Positions 10,491 to 23,800 of a stretch of 64,000 nt of DNA are shown here, one piece after another. The notes below the pieces were generated by a model that saw only the letters and a list, made by a program, of their open reading frames with translations, was not told the origin of the DNA and ran no database searches. Source of the DNA: Neelides folsomi (lineage: Eukaryota; Arthropoda; Collembola; Neelipleona; Neelidae); contig JAQGBZ010000003.1 of NCBI GenBank assembly GCA_034687125.1, positions 62,001-126,000 on the forward strand, written 5' to 3'. Numbering within the stretch: the first letter of the stretch is position 1; each line of letters starts with the position of its first letter. The position numbers and the translations under genes are program-made.

Positions 10491-12943
10491 ATGACCTCGA
10501 CCCCGAAGTCGATTGGAGACGAGAGTTTGTCAGGTAACCACAGTTCATTCACCTCTCATTACAATTAATTCGACTAACAGTCCCGTCATTCCTCATCCCT
10601 GTCCACGTACCGCAAACCATGACTTTTCGGACCCAGATCCAATGCCCGAATATACTCAAGAGGCCTTTAACACCTTTTTTTAAATTGCCATGATCAGGGA
10701 TTAAAATGAATCTCGCATATGGTTAGATCACTCATGAACAAGGTGCTTACAATTACATATCTCTGCTCTGTGTAAAATGATCTTTGTGTATTGTAGTTCA
10801 TCCCCCTATCTCGTCCCACCTTCAGCAAACATGATATATTCATAAACAATCAACACAATACTAGTCGGGGCAAATAGATCTCAATGCAAGTTGGGACTTG
10901 TTTCCATCAGCATGAACCTCATCCACTTTATTTAATACAACGTAATTTGCCATTTCACTGCGCATTTTCCCTCTTCTGTGAGGAATTTCTTAAGAGTGAA
11001 CTTGAATAGAATCATCCTCATTTTTACCATCAACACGTCATGGATATGCTAAATGATTTACATATACTTACTAACATTATGGAGATCGTGCTTGTTTGAG
11101 ATAGGGCCAATCAAAGTCAAAGACATTTTATATATACCAATGAATGACATTTTATATAAAGCATGGTTAAATGTATTTTCATTTGACATGTTGAATCATT
11201 CATTCTTTATCAATTTTTAACATTTAATTTCATAAATGTTAGCCATGTTATATTCAAACTGATTAGTTGGATTGATATTATAAAGTTAATGTGAAAGTAT
11301 ATAAACAAAAATATTAATTAAGTAAATATTTATATGAAGTTAAAGATTATTTAAGATTTAAATATTTATATTATCTATACTAATCAAACGATCAGAGCGA
11401 CTTAGAATTAGTTAATATAGATTATAGTGCAAAAGTCATTGCATAAATTAATAGTAAGCCGATTTTAAAGTATATGTATACTTTACAATATAATTCTAAC
11501 GATAAGTTTTAAGATAATTTCTCGATCGAAATCCAGATTTTAAAGAGATTTAAATTGTCGTCAGCATTGCTCAATTGCGTATTACCATTAATTTATTTGC
11601 TATTGGCTTTCAATTGTGTTTAAACGTCAGGATTAGGATTATAAATACAACATATAAAATGTTGAGTTTGAATGAATGATTCAAATTGAAGGTTCGAATT
11701 AAAAAAACATTGACATTAACATACATTAGATATACATTCTTGTAAGTTAATGTCTAAATATATCCGTGCGGACAAGGTCAATGGTCTTTGAGGATGGAAT
11801 GACACTCGATGTTTACATTTTCACCCAACCTAACATTCTGCAAAAATTAATAAATATTTATAAAGAGAAATTTCTCACGATCAAGAATGTAAATTGATTA
11901 TATATATTTTATAGTTTATTTAAATCGCCGTGGGTTAAGGGAATTGTCAGGATTTTTCAATCTCTTTTGGTAGTTTTAAGTGTAATTAAGGAGAGTTATA
12001 TTTATTTAAACAGAATCATGGGTGGATATGAGTCTTAGCTCTGGTCGTGTGACCCCAGTAGCAGTTCCAGTTGTTGGATTGTTGAACGGAAGCCCGACGA
12101 GCCCTCCTTCTCAGAATGGACCCATTTCGCACATTGGTGAAGAGTATTTGCGACTCTTGAAAGAGGCCCAGAGGGAAAGCAACCATTCGTCAGCTCGCGT
12201 TTCGCTGGCTTCGTCAAGGAGGGAGAGCCGTTGCGAATCGTAAGGATCACTCAACTACGCCTACGATCTTTTTTTAACAAACATTATGATTTTAGGCCCA
12301 AATCCCCTCCAAACAGCCCCAACAATGAATTGTCGAACGAAGAAGATGAACTTAAAGGAATATTCATTAATAAGGTACAATGAATCCCAGGATTCTCATT
12401 GAATTTCTTTGTATAAATTTATAAATTTTATATTTGAATAATACAAGTTCACATTTTTACTCGCCACTATGATTATGAAATAGGAAAGTGGCAATTCGAA
12501 AGATTGGATATTAAGACGTTGGACCGCACAAATTGACCCAAACGCTCCCAACAAGTACGAAACCTTAAAAAATAAAAATAATTATTTCATTAATTTTTTT
12601 TAAATGTACGCCACGTGCAAATTAAATTTTCAATTATTTTGTTTTGTCCATTACAAGGAAACATGTTTCGCGCAACAAGTTTGGAGGGGCGAGTGTTAAA
12701 AATTCAAAGTTTGAAGAAAAATCGGCTTTCTCCAAAGAAATCGTGTATACATTTCTGTTTTCCAACTTCATTTCGCTGATAATAGGAGCTGGAATTGGGT
12801 AAACGCCATTTTAATTATTAATGCTATGAATTTAAAGGATTAACAAAATGGCAAACAACTTTGAGTGACTCTAACGTGAACAATGTGTTTTCAGCCTTTG
12901 GCTCAGCAAGAGATCCGCTCTCACGAATTTCCCTATGAATTGA
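10491..12943 (+). CDS. BNIP3: BNIP3/NIX-type mitophagy receptor
   Basis: Six exons join in phase: 10491-10533, 12014-12239, 12296-12374, 12484-12554, 12658-12798, 12895-12943; 202 residues, close to vertebrate BNIP3 (194) and NIX (219). BNIP3 proteins are tail-anchored in the outer mitochondrial membrane and recruit LC3/Atg8 to damaged mitochondria. Visible features are an N-terminal ESWVDMS segment aligning with the LIR-bearing SWVEL motif of BNIP3, a Ser-rich middle with EEYLRLLKEAQRES in the place of the BNIP3 EKILLDAQHES block, the conserved KDWILRRW segment, and a C-terminal anchor (FLFSNFISLIIGAGIG) with Gly-x3-Gly spacing, followed by a short basic tail ending at 12943. The first exon encodes only 14 residues and is followed by a 1.5-kb intron. 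The LIR core reads W-V-D-M, with Met where the canonical motif has Leu, Ile or Val. Confidence 0.9.
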
Positions 12944-14318
12944 AAAGACTGGCCGACCAATTTGAAAGAAGAGGAATTTTAACATTAAGGATGCTATTCA
13001 TTAGGCGACTATATATCACTTGCTAATTCCATATTTTAATAATTTACTAAAGATACGATTTTTCTACGTGAATATTTCGACGAAACTTTCTATTCTTGTA
13101 AAATTAACGATTTAATAATGAATTGACGATGATGATAACATATGTTATATATTTCAAATTTCCTGTATCAAGTGCATATATTACATTAATAAGTATATAG
13201 TATTTAGTTATTTAGGAATGTACGTTTATAAATATTATACAAATAAGGATTAAAATACAATTTGCAATATTCTTTGTTTACTTTTAAAAAATTGTTATCA
13301 ATTTATTAATTCAAATGTTATGTGTCATTGAATCGTACAGACGTTGATCATAATCTGTCCGCACGTGTTATTACTATATTTTTAATTTAATTTCAATTAC
13401 CAATTAAATATGTGAGTTTAATAATGCATATCGGTTAACGTATTGTTAATTATTTTTATTCTCCTTTTATTATGCAATGAAAACCTTCGTTCTTTCATTC
13501 ATTTCTCATCATTTAGTTTTTATTTTAAAGGGTATTAACTATACGATTATCCATTCAGAGTTAAATCTAATAATAATAGCTAGGCATTGGTATTATTTTA
13601 TTCATATAAATAATGTATACCTACATAGTTTAATATCATTGTATTATCTTTAAGGTATTTTATTATGGAATCTAGAATATCTAAATCTATGTAGATTATG
13701 ATACTAACATGTCATATACGACAACGTGCTGAAATAAATTGCAATTATCCATTTTTATATCATTAAATAAGGATCAATTCTCATATATGGAAGTAATAGT
13801 TTGATCAATGGAGTTGTTTAGGGTTCCATAACCAAGTTAGTTATTTAATGCCTCAGAAAGGTGTTATGTATTGTAATGAGTTCTCTCATGGAGCTGAAGG
13901 CCAGTAGCTTGACATGATTGAGGAAGCACTGGAGGATTGCATGGGATTGAGAACGGCTCCCATCCTCAGCTGCACTTTCTCAACTCCGGCGACCCGAGGT
14001 GGTGTGATCCGCCGTTCCTGCTTTGCTTCACTTTCCTCCATGTGGAGGGCCGTGTGAGCCTTAATGAGGAAATGGGGATTAGATTGGGAAGGTTGAATTA
14101 ATACAAGAGGGGCGGAGGAATTGGGCAGAAGTCTGGCCATCATTCTCCTCCTTATCATCCCGATCCTCCCCTGATAATCTTACCAAATAGAATAGGTGGA
14201 GAAGCCGCTCAATTCCCTCGGCTCGATTTCCGCGTAAACACTCTCGTTTCTAGCCAGGTTCAGTGTGACTCGGCGCTCCTAGCCATCTGCCTGCCTCTCC
14301 AACCCATGGCCAGTTGAC
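12944..14318. other. Intergenic region before pantothenate kinase
   Basis: AT-rich to about 13,850, then GC-richer up to the PANK start, which fits a promoter and 5' leader. A minus-strand frame of 90 codons (13886-14158) fills most of the GC-rich part; it is Ser/Pro/Arg-rich, matches nothing I recognise, and may be chance openness in GC-rich DNA. Confidence 0.45.
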
Positions 14319-17300
14319 ATGTCGACCCAAAGTGTTCCCAGCAACTCATTCCGTGGGATCCGACCCGCCGAGGGTGGTGACCATTCCGAGATTCCATGTG
14401 AGAACATTTTCGGATCTCTCATTTCTCAGTTCGACCCGGTGAAGGAGGTGGGCCTTCTCGTCTCCGTCCAAAATGAGACTAAATGTGTGTTCTTTGACGC
14501 AGCTATGCCATGGTTTGGGATGGACATTGGTGGCACTCTCACCAAGCTTGTGTACTTCGAGCCCACCGACACCACTCAGGACGAAGACGACTCGGAAGTC
14601 GAGACTCTCAAAAACATTCGACGTTATCTCACCAAAAATTCCGCTTATGGATCTTCTGGACACAGGGATAGTCATCTCCAAGTAATTTCTTTTTCATCCA
14701 TTCCACTTTCTTGAGATACAACCACAGTTTTAAACCATAAAAAATTATAGAGGAAAATTGTAATTGAGCCGTACAGTGTGTATTACTGTCAGAGTCAAGG
14801 CTGACGTATTTATATGTTAAGGAATTAAACAAATGAACCTTCGATAATGGTTTTTAAATTTGGACTTATCAAGAGACAACTACGCATATTACTTATTATG
14901 TTACTTATATTGAAATGTATACATACTTGCGAACATGCATTGGTTGAGAGCCCGTAGGTTGTATTACTGCTAAAACAATCCTCATTATCATTTTACAAGC
15001 AAGGCTCAAAGGAGATTAGATATCACTTTGATTATATAAATATTTTGAGCCTATTCAATCAATTGATTCTAAATTTAATCATAGTAGAAAATATTACGTC
15101 CATTATCCATTCCTTAAATTATGTTGTTTATCGAATGCAATGTCAAAATATTTTGGTTGCCAGACCTTTTCAATTTTGCACGGAAATGAATGCACATTTA
15201 TAGATATAAATTTTGATCAAGGATATAACTTTTAAAATGATAAAAAAAGCGAGATATTCTTTAATGTTCGAGCTCTGTTGTTTTAATATCTTAAAAGTGA
15301 TAATTCTGTTCTCATATCCTTTTTCAATGCTTTATTCGAGTATCCTGTTAAATTTACCATGATGTTTCAATTAACCATAATATATTATACTTATATTGTA
15401 CTATACATATAACACCATTAGACAAAACATATTTAATTTATTTATTTATTTATTCATAGGATGCCCAGCATAAAACCTAATAGATATAAACACTATACAA
15501 ACATTAACAAAAAGCGTTCCATATTAAATAGGAGGTATCGACTATAATATATTTACAGCATTTAATACATATATTTATCTTGTTACGTTCCAATTTAGTT
15601 TCTCAAAAATATTTTGAGAACATGGAAAGTGTAAGCAAGTTTTAATTTACAATTGAAATCAAATTGAGAAATGCGTCATTACAATTAAAGCACTTTTACT
15701 TTGTTCATTGTTAGCACGCTATACGGGCGTATTAAATTGAAAAGGAACGGGTTTATGAATAATTTTTATGTGTATTTAGTATAATGAATATAATATAATA
15801 TTACAACTGTTTTGTATAACATTTTTGAAAGCTAATTAATTTATTTAAGTATGTAATGTATATGTACAAGCCGAATTCATTGAAAAACAATGAAAAATCA
15901 TACACAATTATTTAAACACGTATTTATTATATTGAAAATTTCCATATATGTATGCTCTGTATGGAATTTGTGTAGGCATAAATATGCAATGTAATACGTA
16001 TCTTAAATATCATATTAAGTTATGGACGTAATTATTAGAATATTTCTTCATATTTTATGAACTGATGAAAATTATTATATTATTTTCAAAATTTACTGAA
16101 AAAGAAGTTTATAAGTATAGTCATATTTCGATGTAAAATATAGGTTAAATTGAACTACAATGGTAAATAATTATATTGATATTCCAGATGGACGAAGTCG
16201 TTATCGGTGGAAGGAGAGGAACTCTTCATTTCATCCGATTTCCTTCCAGCGAAATGCACAATTTTCTTGAATTGGCTAAATCAAAAGGGATGGCTACTCT
16301 TGCCAGCACCGTTTGTGCAACTGGTGGTGGAGCTTACAAGTTTGAATCCAATTTTCTTAAGGTATTTACAAACACCAATAAGCAAATATTACAATTTCAT
16401 ATCTAAACTAAACAAATTATTGTGTATACAAACACAACTATTTAAATCATCTTCATTCATTGCACAATATTAAGATACAGCTACATACATACTTATGTAT
16501 AGATGCGATATGTCATGTAACCATATCATAAAATATCACCGTAAAATATGCATTTTCAGATGTTGATCTGATTTAACCACGATGAAATTTATACTTCGCA
16601 ATTACTTACCTTTTTATAATGACGAATTTAATTATAGTTTGTACATATGTAGTAATTTATATTTGTTTTTTGTATATTAATGCAATCCTAATTATTAATC
16701 AATTGAATGGAACAAAAGTGCTAATACTCAATTGAATGATAATTTATCTATTATTGCGGCAAATGTTTTAATTATTGATTGTTATATATTACATAATTTG
16801 CCTTTGTATGTAATAAAAGTAATAACACTGATTTTTAAATTAATTCATATAAAAATGGAACCAGACAGGAGTCGTTGCGGCTTGGAATATTTATATATTT
16901 ACTATACATACTACGTTAATCTCAGATACATACATAATATACATATTTGTATTTAAATAATAATTAAACTTTATAATATTAATATTAATATGTGCAAAAT
17001 ACCTATAATGTATAATACTATTATACATTATAGGCATTTTGCACATAAGTGTAATGGTATTGGCATATTGATATTTTTATTATATAAATATATAAAGGAG
17101 GTGAATATGGAACTCCACAAGTTTGATGAGCTGGACTCTCTTATCCGAGGCATTGAATTCATAGAGGCCTATAACACGAGGGAATGTTACTATTGGAAAA
17201 ATCCAAAGGACGATGATCTGTGTGAAAAAGTTCCTTTTGATTTCAGCAAACCTTATCCTTTTATGGTAATGAAATTAATGAATTAATGAACAATTCTGTA

Positions 17301-18322
17301 AACCTAATTTACAATATTAGTACCTATGTTGGAATGTTAAAATCTTTAATTGATAACTATGCGATAACTACAAATATGAGATATTGGATATTTATGTATT
17401 CCGAGGATAATTTATTTCCTATAAAACGATGATTTTGTGTGATTTATAAAAGCGTAACTTATTCCCAACATTGTTTTTAAGGTTGTTAATGTTGGGTCTG
17501 GTGTGAGCATGCTGGTAGTGAACGGACCGAGTGAATATCGTCGAGTGACCGGAACAAGGTTCTTCACTCACCATCTTCGTTCACAACTTTAACCAACTTG
17601 TTTACAGCCTAGGCGGTGGAACTTTTCTTGGTTTGTGCTGTCTTCTCACTGACTGCAAATCCTTCGACGAAGCCATTCAACTTGCTGCTAAAGGAGACAA
17701 CACCAATGTGGATAAATTGGTCCGGGACATTTACGGGGGTGATTATGACAAATTTGGGCTCCACGGCGATCTGGTCGCATCAAGGTTAATATTATTACAT
17801 AAAGCTTATTGCTATTTATATAAAATTAGCTGACAAGCCATATAAAGCCGTTTCTCTTTAGCTTTGGACAGATGATGTCAAAGGAGAGAAGGGCGACTGT
17901 CTCAAAAGAAGATCTGGCCCGGGCGACTTTGGTTACAATCACGAATAATATCGGTTCCATCGCTCGTATGTGCGCAGTGAATGAGGGGATTGAGCGGGTA
18001 GGAACTGCTTTTTGCAATCATAAAGTTCTTGAGCTCATACAAAACCATTTTCTCTCCCAGGTCGTCTTCGTTGGGAATTTCCTCCGGGTAAATACGATCT
18101 CGATGAAATTACTTTCCTACGCCATGGACTTCTGGTCAAATGGGTCTCTGAAGGCTCTTTTCTTAGAACACGAGGTGAGTGGATTATTTTTAAATCCACA
18201 TTAACTATATCTCTATCCCATTTATTTGCATATGTATGATCATACAATATATCTTTTCATCTCTCAAGGGATACTTTGGAGCTGTTGGATGCCTTTTAGA
18301 GTTAATGCGATCGCCATCTTAA
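14319..18322 (+). CDS. PANK: Pantothenate kinase (PANK1-3 type)
   Basis: Eight exons join in phase: 14319-14681, 16188-16361, 17098-17265, 17482-17558, 17608-17784, 17862-17997, 18061-18174, 18269-18322; about 420 residues. The enzyme phosphorylates pantothenate with ATP, the committed step of coenzyme A synthesis (Drosophila fumble is the homologue). Recognisable segments are the nucleotide-binding [83 protein letters not shown], and the C-terminal FVGNFLRVN and LEHEGYFGAVG. Similarity to animal PANKs is strong throughout. About 70 residues precede the kinase core, slightly more than in cytosolic PANK3, without a clear targeting peptide. Exon 3 could begin at 17098 or 17101, since both give in-frame joins. 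The 1.5-kb first intron is AT-rich and empty; the second carries a near-perfect hairpin. Confidence 0.95.
16990..17046. repeat. 57-base near-perfect hairpin in PANK intron 2
   Basis: Arms 16990-17016 and 17020-17046 pair over 27 bases with one mismatch (A against C) and a three-base loop. The arms begin ATGTGCAAAAT and end ATTTTGCACAT. The hairpin ends about 50 bases before exon 3. There is no coding capacity and no flanking duplication. It could be a tiny foldback element, or a structure affecting splicing. The loop is too short for a typical microRNA precursor. Confidence 0.6.
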
Positions 18323-20850
18323 TATACATGAGTGTGAATAAAGAGAAATCTCTTCAGTAATGAACCACCTGTCACTAAATTTATTATGCAAATATGCACC
18401 AATGAAATGTTAAGTTCTTTATTATTGTTAACAGAGTTTTATTTACTAAAATAAAAAAGATTGAATACAATTATTCAAATATTAACTAATTGTAAGTACG
18501 TGTTGAAACTACTATTTCTTAAAAGCTTAAAATAAGTAGATGAATTTATTGTTATACAATAGTTATTCTCATTAGATATTGTTAAATATAATCAATAAGA
18601 CAATAAAAATACTAATTCCTACTATACTTATAATTTGTTAGAGCTATTCCACAAATCCAATATATTATACCAGATTAATCAGATTAAATAAGACCTTGCT
18701 GCCGTTCATACATATTATCATAAAGCTTACTGGCGTTCTTTTATTCAGTCGCAAGTGCATTAACAGGTATTATTACATTATTAATACTATAGATCAGTAT
18801 TTTGCAACAAAGAAAGAATAAGTATATTAATGATAAAAATGATGATAGAACAAACTTATTAGCCTAAGTAATAACAATTGTATTTATTCATTTTTCCTTC
18901 AATAATTAATTATTTTAATTCACTCGCCCATAAAAATAACTTATATATTATTTTATTTAAAGTCATAATTGCTCTCACAAGAATAAACACTTACATGGCA
19001 TGAATTGATTGCACCAATATAATATTTAACATATTCATATAACATATCAAGTTAAGAACAACGAAAAAGAAACAAAGGAAAAAGGCGTTTAAGTGACTCT
19101 AGATGGGGGGGCCGTAGCTTGGCCCCATCAGCGCACCTTCCTTTCATTGGAATAAGGAACGTGTGAAAGAGATGAGGAGGAGGAGAAGGAAGACTATTGG
19201 AATAAATAGAACTCTCCTCAAACATCTTTTTTACCATCTTTCTCCATGCACTTGAGATTCATCCTTCCCCCACAACTAAAAAATGACTAGCAATTTCATT
19301 GTATGACTTTTTTTCGCCTTAAGAAAACCATGCAATTGTGTGTTTATTTATCGAGATCTGGTGGCCTTTCAATATTTACTAGCTTGGGTCCATGGTAGAA
19401 GCTCATACAAACTCAAAGCTAAGGACATTTAGAGTACGTAAGGACATAAGGATAGAGTAATGTTTTTAATCATTTACAAAGAATTTATAAGTAGAGGTTT
19501 ATTCATTGGATAATATAAGAATTGAACAATTTGATCATGTTATTTTATTAAATTTTGATATAAAATCAGTTGTAAAATCATGAATCTTTAATCACCAATC
19601 ATAAGTAAACGATTATCCGTGCAAGTACCTAAGATTAAAGGTTAACTTTAAATTTTGTGTGATTTATGTAAGTAATTCAATGGTAAATAAAAAAGTCAAA
19701 TGTTAATTAATTTGTTTACGCAATTGACTATATTAGTTTTATTTGAATAAATTTTCCTTTAGTAACGAGTTAAGGAAATGTAAATTAAAATGGTTCCATA
19801 AAAGATGAAATTGACAGAAGAGTGCATAAGTACTTTATGTAAACCAAACATTGCAAACGTATTTATACGAGAGCAGAAGTTGCAGAAAGAGCACAAGGTT
19901 CATATTTGTACTTGTTTATACAAACGTGTATGTATAAACAAATAAATAGAAGGGATATATTCAAACATATGATTATGCATGTTCTTGCCTTATAATAATA
20001 TAAAATAAAGTAAAATATGTTTAATACTGTAGAGGATTTTGAGATGTTCTCCATACATAGTTATTTTTAATAATATTTATTCTGGTATGTCTTTTGGGAA
20101 AGTTTGAATATCTGTTAGTTATTATTGTTCTTTGTATGATCATTATTTGAGAACTATTATTATTACACACAGTACGTGTGTAATAATAATAATAATAATT
20201 ATGCGAAAAACATGATACATTGGAAAAAACAAACGATTTAAACTTTTTTAAACCTTCCTTTCAAATTATGACTGTAATCATAATAGTCCGAGGCAAAGTA
20301 ATTTTGAGAATAAGTGGGAATAAGTAGGAATAGTTATTCCTCCTTATGTCAACTTTATTCCTCGGTATGCCCGGAATAAATTCAATAATGGATAATTAAA
20401 AAAGATCAAAAACCAGTAGAATACATTAATTGAAACGAAATGAAATGAACAAACAAAAATGATATTTTGAGATTCATATAATATAGTATACTGTAATCTT
20501 TACAGATTCAATTTACTAAATGAAATTGTCTTTATAAAGATATTAACATCTATTAAAAATATTTTATTCAAGTACAAAAATTCATCAAAGCACTTAAATA
20601 CATATAAGTGAATTAAGAGTGTAAGTACGATATACAAATATACATTACAGTTTAAAACTTATCAAACATAATAATGTTTCGCTTGAAATGTAATGATGTG
20701 ACTAAAATGTTTAAAATAGTTTGAACAGAGTTGTTTAATCGCTTAAACGTCGTAGAGTTTAGAAGAAAATAGCAGAGGGAAATAAAATTTGTACTGAAAA
20801 TCTGTTGGGTAAGTAGTTAAACTCAACGGTTGTTTAATAATGACACGATA
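18323..20850. other. AT-rich intergenic region
   Basis: No gene recognised on either strand. It holds the PANK poly(A) signal at its start and a short ATT/AAT microsatellite run around 20,186-20,200. Short reading frames here have no protein-like features. Confidence 0.45.
18337..18342 (+). terminator. Probable PANK poly(A) signal
   Basis: AATAAA begins 15 bases after the PANK stop codon, implying a very short 3' UTR. Confidence 0.5.
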
Positions 20851-23800
20851 GATATAGCCAGACAGCCGTTTAAATTAGCTTGTAAGAGTGGGAGGTGTCG
20901 GAGCGAGTGTGGTGTGGAATATTATACATATACTAATTGCTATGCATAAGATTCCTTTAGACTTTAGATTAAGGTCTAGTTGAAGATAAAGGGGAAAAGT
21001 TTTTGGGAGCGGCTGAAAGGCAAAGAAAGTTTTGTCAATTATTTAAAGGAATATTTGGAGGTTCATATGAATGCTAATTTGAGTAATTACTGAAATGAGT
21101 GTTTGAATTGTGGGCAGAACCTCGGTTTCCGAGATTGTTGCGCAGATGGTGAGGTTGGAAAGTGAAAATTTGCCATTAAATTAGAGGAAGGATCGTTAGA
21201 AGTGAAGAAGGAGGTTTCTTTGCCTCCTCCAACATTCATGTCCGAGATGAAGGAATTAATGAAGCAAGCCGGGAGTTAAATATTTATAATCCTCGGGGCG
21301 GCGGGATATTATGTACATGAGTTAATCGTTGGACTCGAATTAATGCTGTTTGAATCCGGAGGGCGGGCCGGGTTTGATGGGATTATTATATGAAGGGTGG
21401 TAGTGGGATTCGATTAGGGCGAAGGGTGAAGCGTGATGAATTGATTTCGCTCTGCGGCCTCGGCCTGATCGCTTTGATTAGCCCGGCGCTGGAGAGGCTA
21501 AGTGGGGATGATTAAAATCCGCCTCCGTCTGATGAGTGGGTTTATTTGGGGAGGCCTTTGTGCGAGGTGATACTTGAGAGTTGATGGAACCGACGGAATG
21601 GGCCGAGACGTGAGAGAAACTTCCCCCGTTCCGAGCCCGAAAAATGGATAAATTATCAAAAGGAAGGGGGAAGAGAGGCGGCTGGCGAGATTTGAGTTTA
21701 AGATACTGCGTCTTCCTTGATGGGCTCGAGATAAATTTTGCAAAGCCTCGGTGGAGGAGAAGAAAAGTGGGGAATTTTGCCGAGTCTTCTCCTCCCCTCT
21801 AGTCATTAGGTTTTCTCCCACAATTTATTTAAAATTCCATCCTGGCTATGAAAAACTTAGAAGTTTGCCACAGCTCTGACTGATGAATATTAGATGAAAA
21901 AGAAAAGGGAGATATGGACCCGCGGTCCCTGGTGAGAAGTAGGAAAAATTTAGTTAAACTAGCACATAAAAAGAGCGGGCTTCGGAGCGGGCAGGATGAG
22001 GCCCGTCAATTGGGGAGAGAATGAGGTTCTTGGCATTGACCTCGGGGGAAGTGGCGGAATAATTGCTTTTCTCCGAACCAGCCGTGAGAGACTCCCGAGG
22101 AAGGGAGCGACGGTTGGCTGGGTCGGTCTCTAAAAGCATTTATGGAATCACTAATTAGTTCCGAATCTCGTCAAATTCCCCTCTTAATTGCCTCTTAATT
22201 AGGTGAAGGGATCGAAGGGTTTGCTAATGAGGGGGCGGAGGCCCCTGCCGCCTCATCATAAAACCATCCCGAAATCCACCTCATGAAATAGTCGGGGGCC
22301 CAGATGGAGAAATGCATTTTTTATGCCCGGTTTTTCATAGTCGGAGATCAATCGGGCTCTCCTCACTCTCTCATCCATTTATCTCCCTCACTCCAGATTT
22401 CCGCGCCCGCCTTTTTCACACGTCTGCTCTCTTTCCCATGAAGATTTTCCCACTTTGCATAATCGGAGGCGGAGGATGGGACGGGTGCACCTATTTTTTA
22501 AATGGATTTTTGTTTCTAAAAAGGAGCTTCCACCTTCGCCCCGGGTTCTGAGTCGCGTAAGTGCTTTCTCCCGTGTCCCATAAGTGTGCTTATTTTTATC
22601 CGGGTTCGGAGGAGCGAAGGCGGCCCCGGCTCCTTGAGCCCCTGACTAATGGTAGGCTAATGAAGGAGAAGATCAAGCCTAAGAGGGAAGATTGCTCTCG
22701 ACCTCTTAAATCTTGCAAAGTAGCAGGGACATTTACAAGGACAATTAAGCCTTGATTGCTCCACTAATTTGAGCCGGAGCCAAAATCTTTATCTCTGAGG
22801 AGGTGGAAGTCGGGTCCTCCATGCACCCGGAACCGCAGAACCTCCCGGCTTTCCCGAGGAGCTGGTTCCATTTCCCGCTTCACCGACCCCGCACAACTTT
22901 ATCTCGACCGAGGGACACAAAAAATACCCTCGCCAATATATATTCTCTCATTTGATTCGGATCCAGCTAATAGGCCCTCATTGTCAACGGCCCATTAGCT
23001 TCAGATTGGGACCTCAGATCAGGCCTAATGAGACAAGACAAGCAATTATAAATCTCTTTTCCCACCCTCCTTGCCCTAATGACCTCTGGGTCTCTGAGGA
23101 CGCGATCGCCACCTCACACATCTGCTCATTACCCTTCGCGCCGATGGAACTCGGCCGTGGGAGTGTTCGCATTTCCATATCGCAATATCGTTCCATCTGT
23201 TCATGAGGAATTGGGGAATAGGCCTCACTGAGGCTGCTAAATATTTTACATCTCCTTCAAACCCATTTGTGGGAATTGCAAAATGGGAAATTGAAACAAA
23301 TAAATGTTCTCCCTACTTGTTTTTATGTTCCATCATTTTGCCAAATTTTAAATTAAACTTGGAGCACCTCTCCACTCTGCCCTTGATCTCCAACTATTGA
23401 GAGGGCTCAAAAGACCACTCGCACTCACAAGATTGTCAGCCCAAGATTTGAGATGTTTGAACGGAGCTCCGGTGGTGGATGTGAATGAATTTAAGTAGGC
23501 TTTAATTTACTGAGAGACAAGTGATTAATTATCCACAGCAATTAATTAATTCTTGGTTAATATTTAACCAATTTCCCTCCTCGTCTTAATTGGTGTAACA
23601 GGCCATGGCGGTCTTTATGCATACCAGATGCTCGCCCCGAGCCGGCAAATTGCTCCTCACTAATCTGAAGCGGAAAGAGAGGCGAGGGTGGAGAGAAAGG
23701 GCCTCTGTTTCACACGGGTTTTGATCTCTCCGCTCCTTGGCGGAGGCTGTGCGTGGCGGTGATAGGAGGATTACCGGGGCGGGGATCCTTAATGAATTAA

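Noticed and set aside
21150-21282. A short plus-strand frame in the GC-rich block ending SEMKELMKQAGS and a stop
   Set aside because: Only about 35 codons, no good splice acceptor before it and no family match; probably chance.
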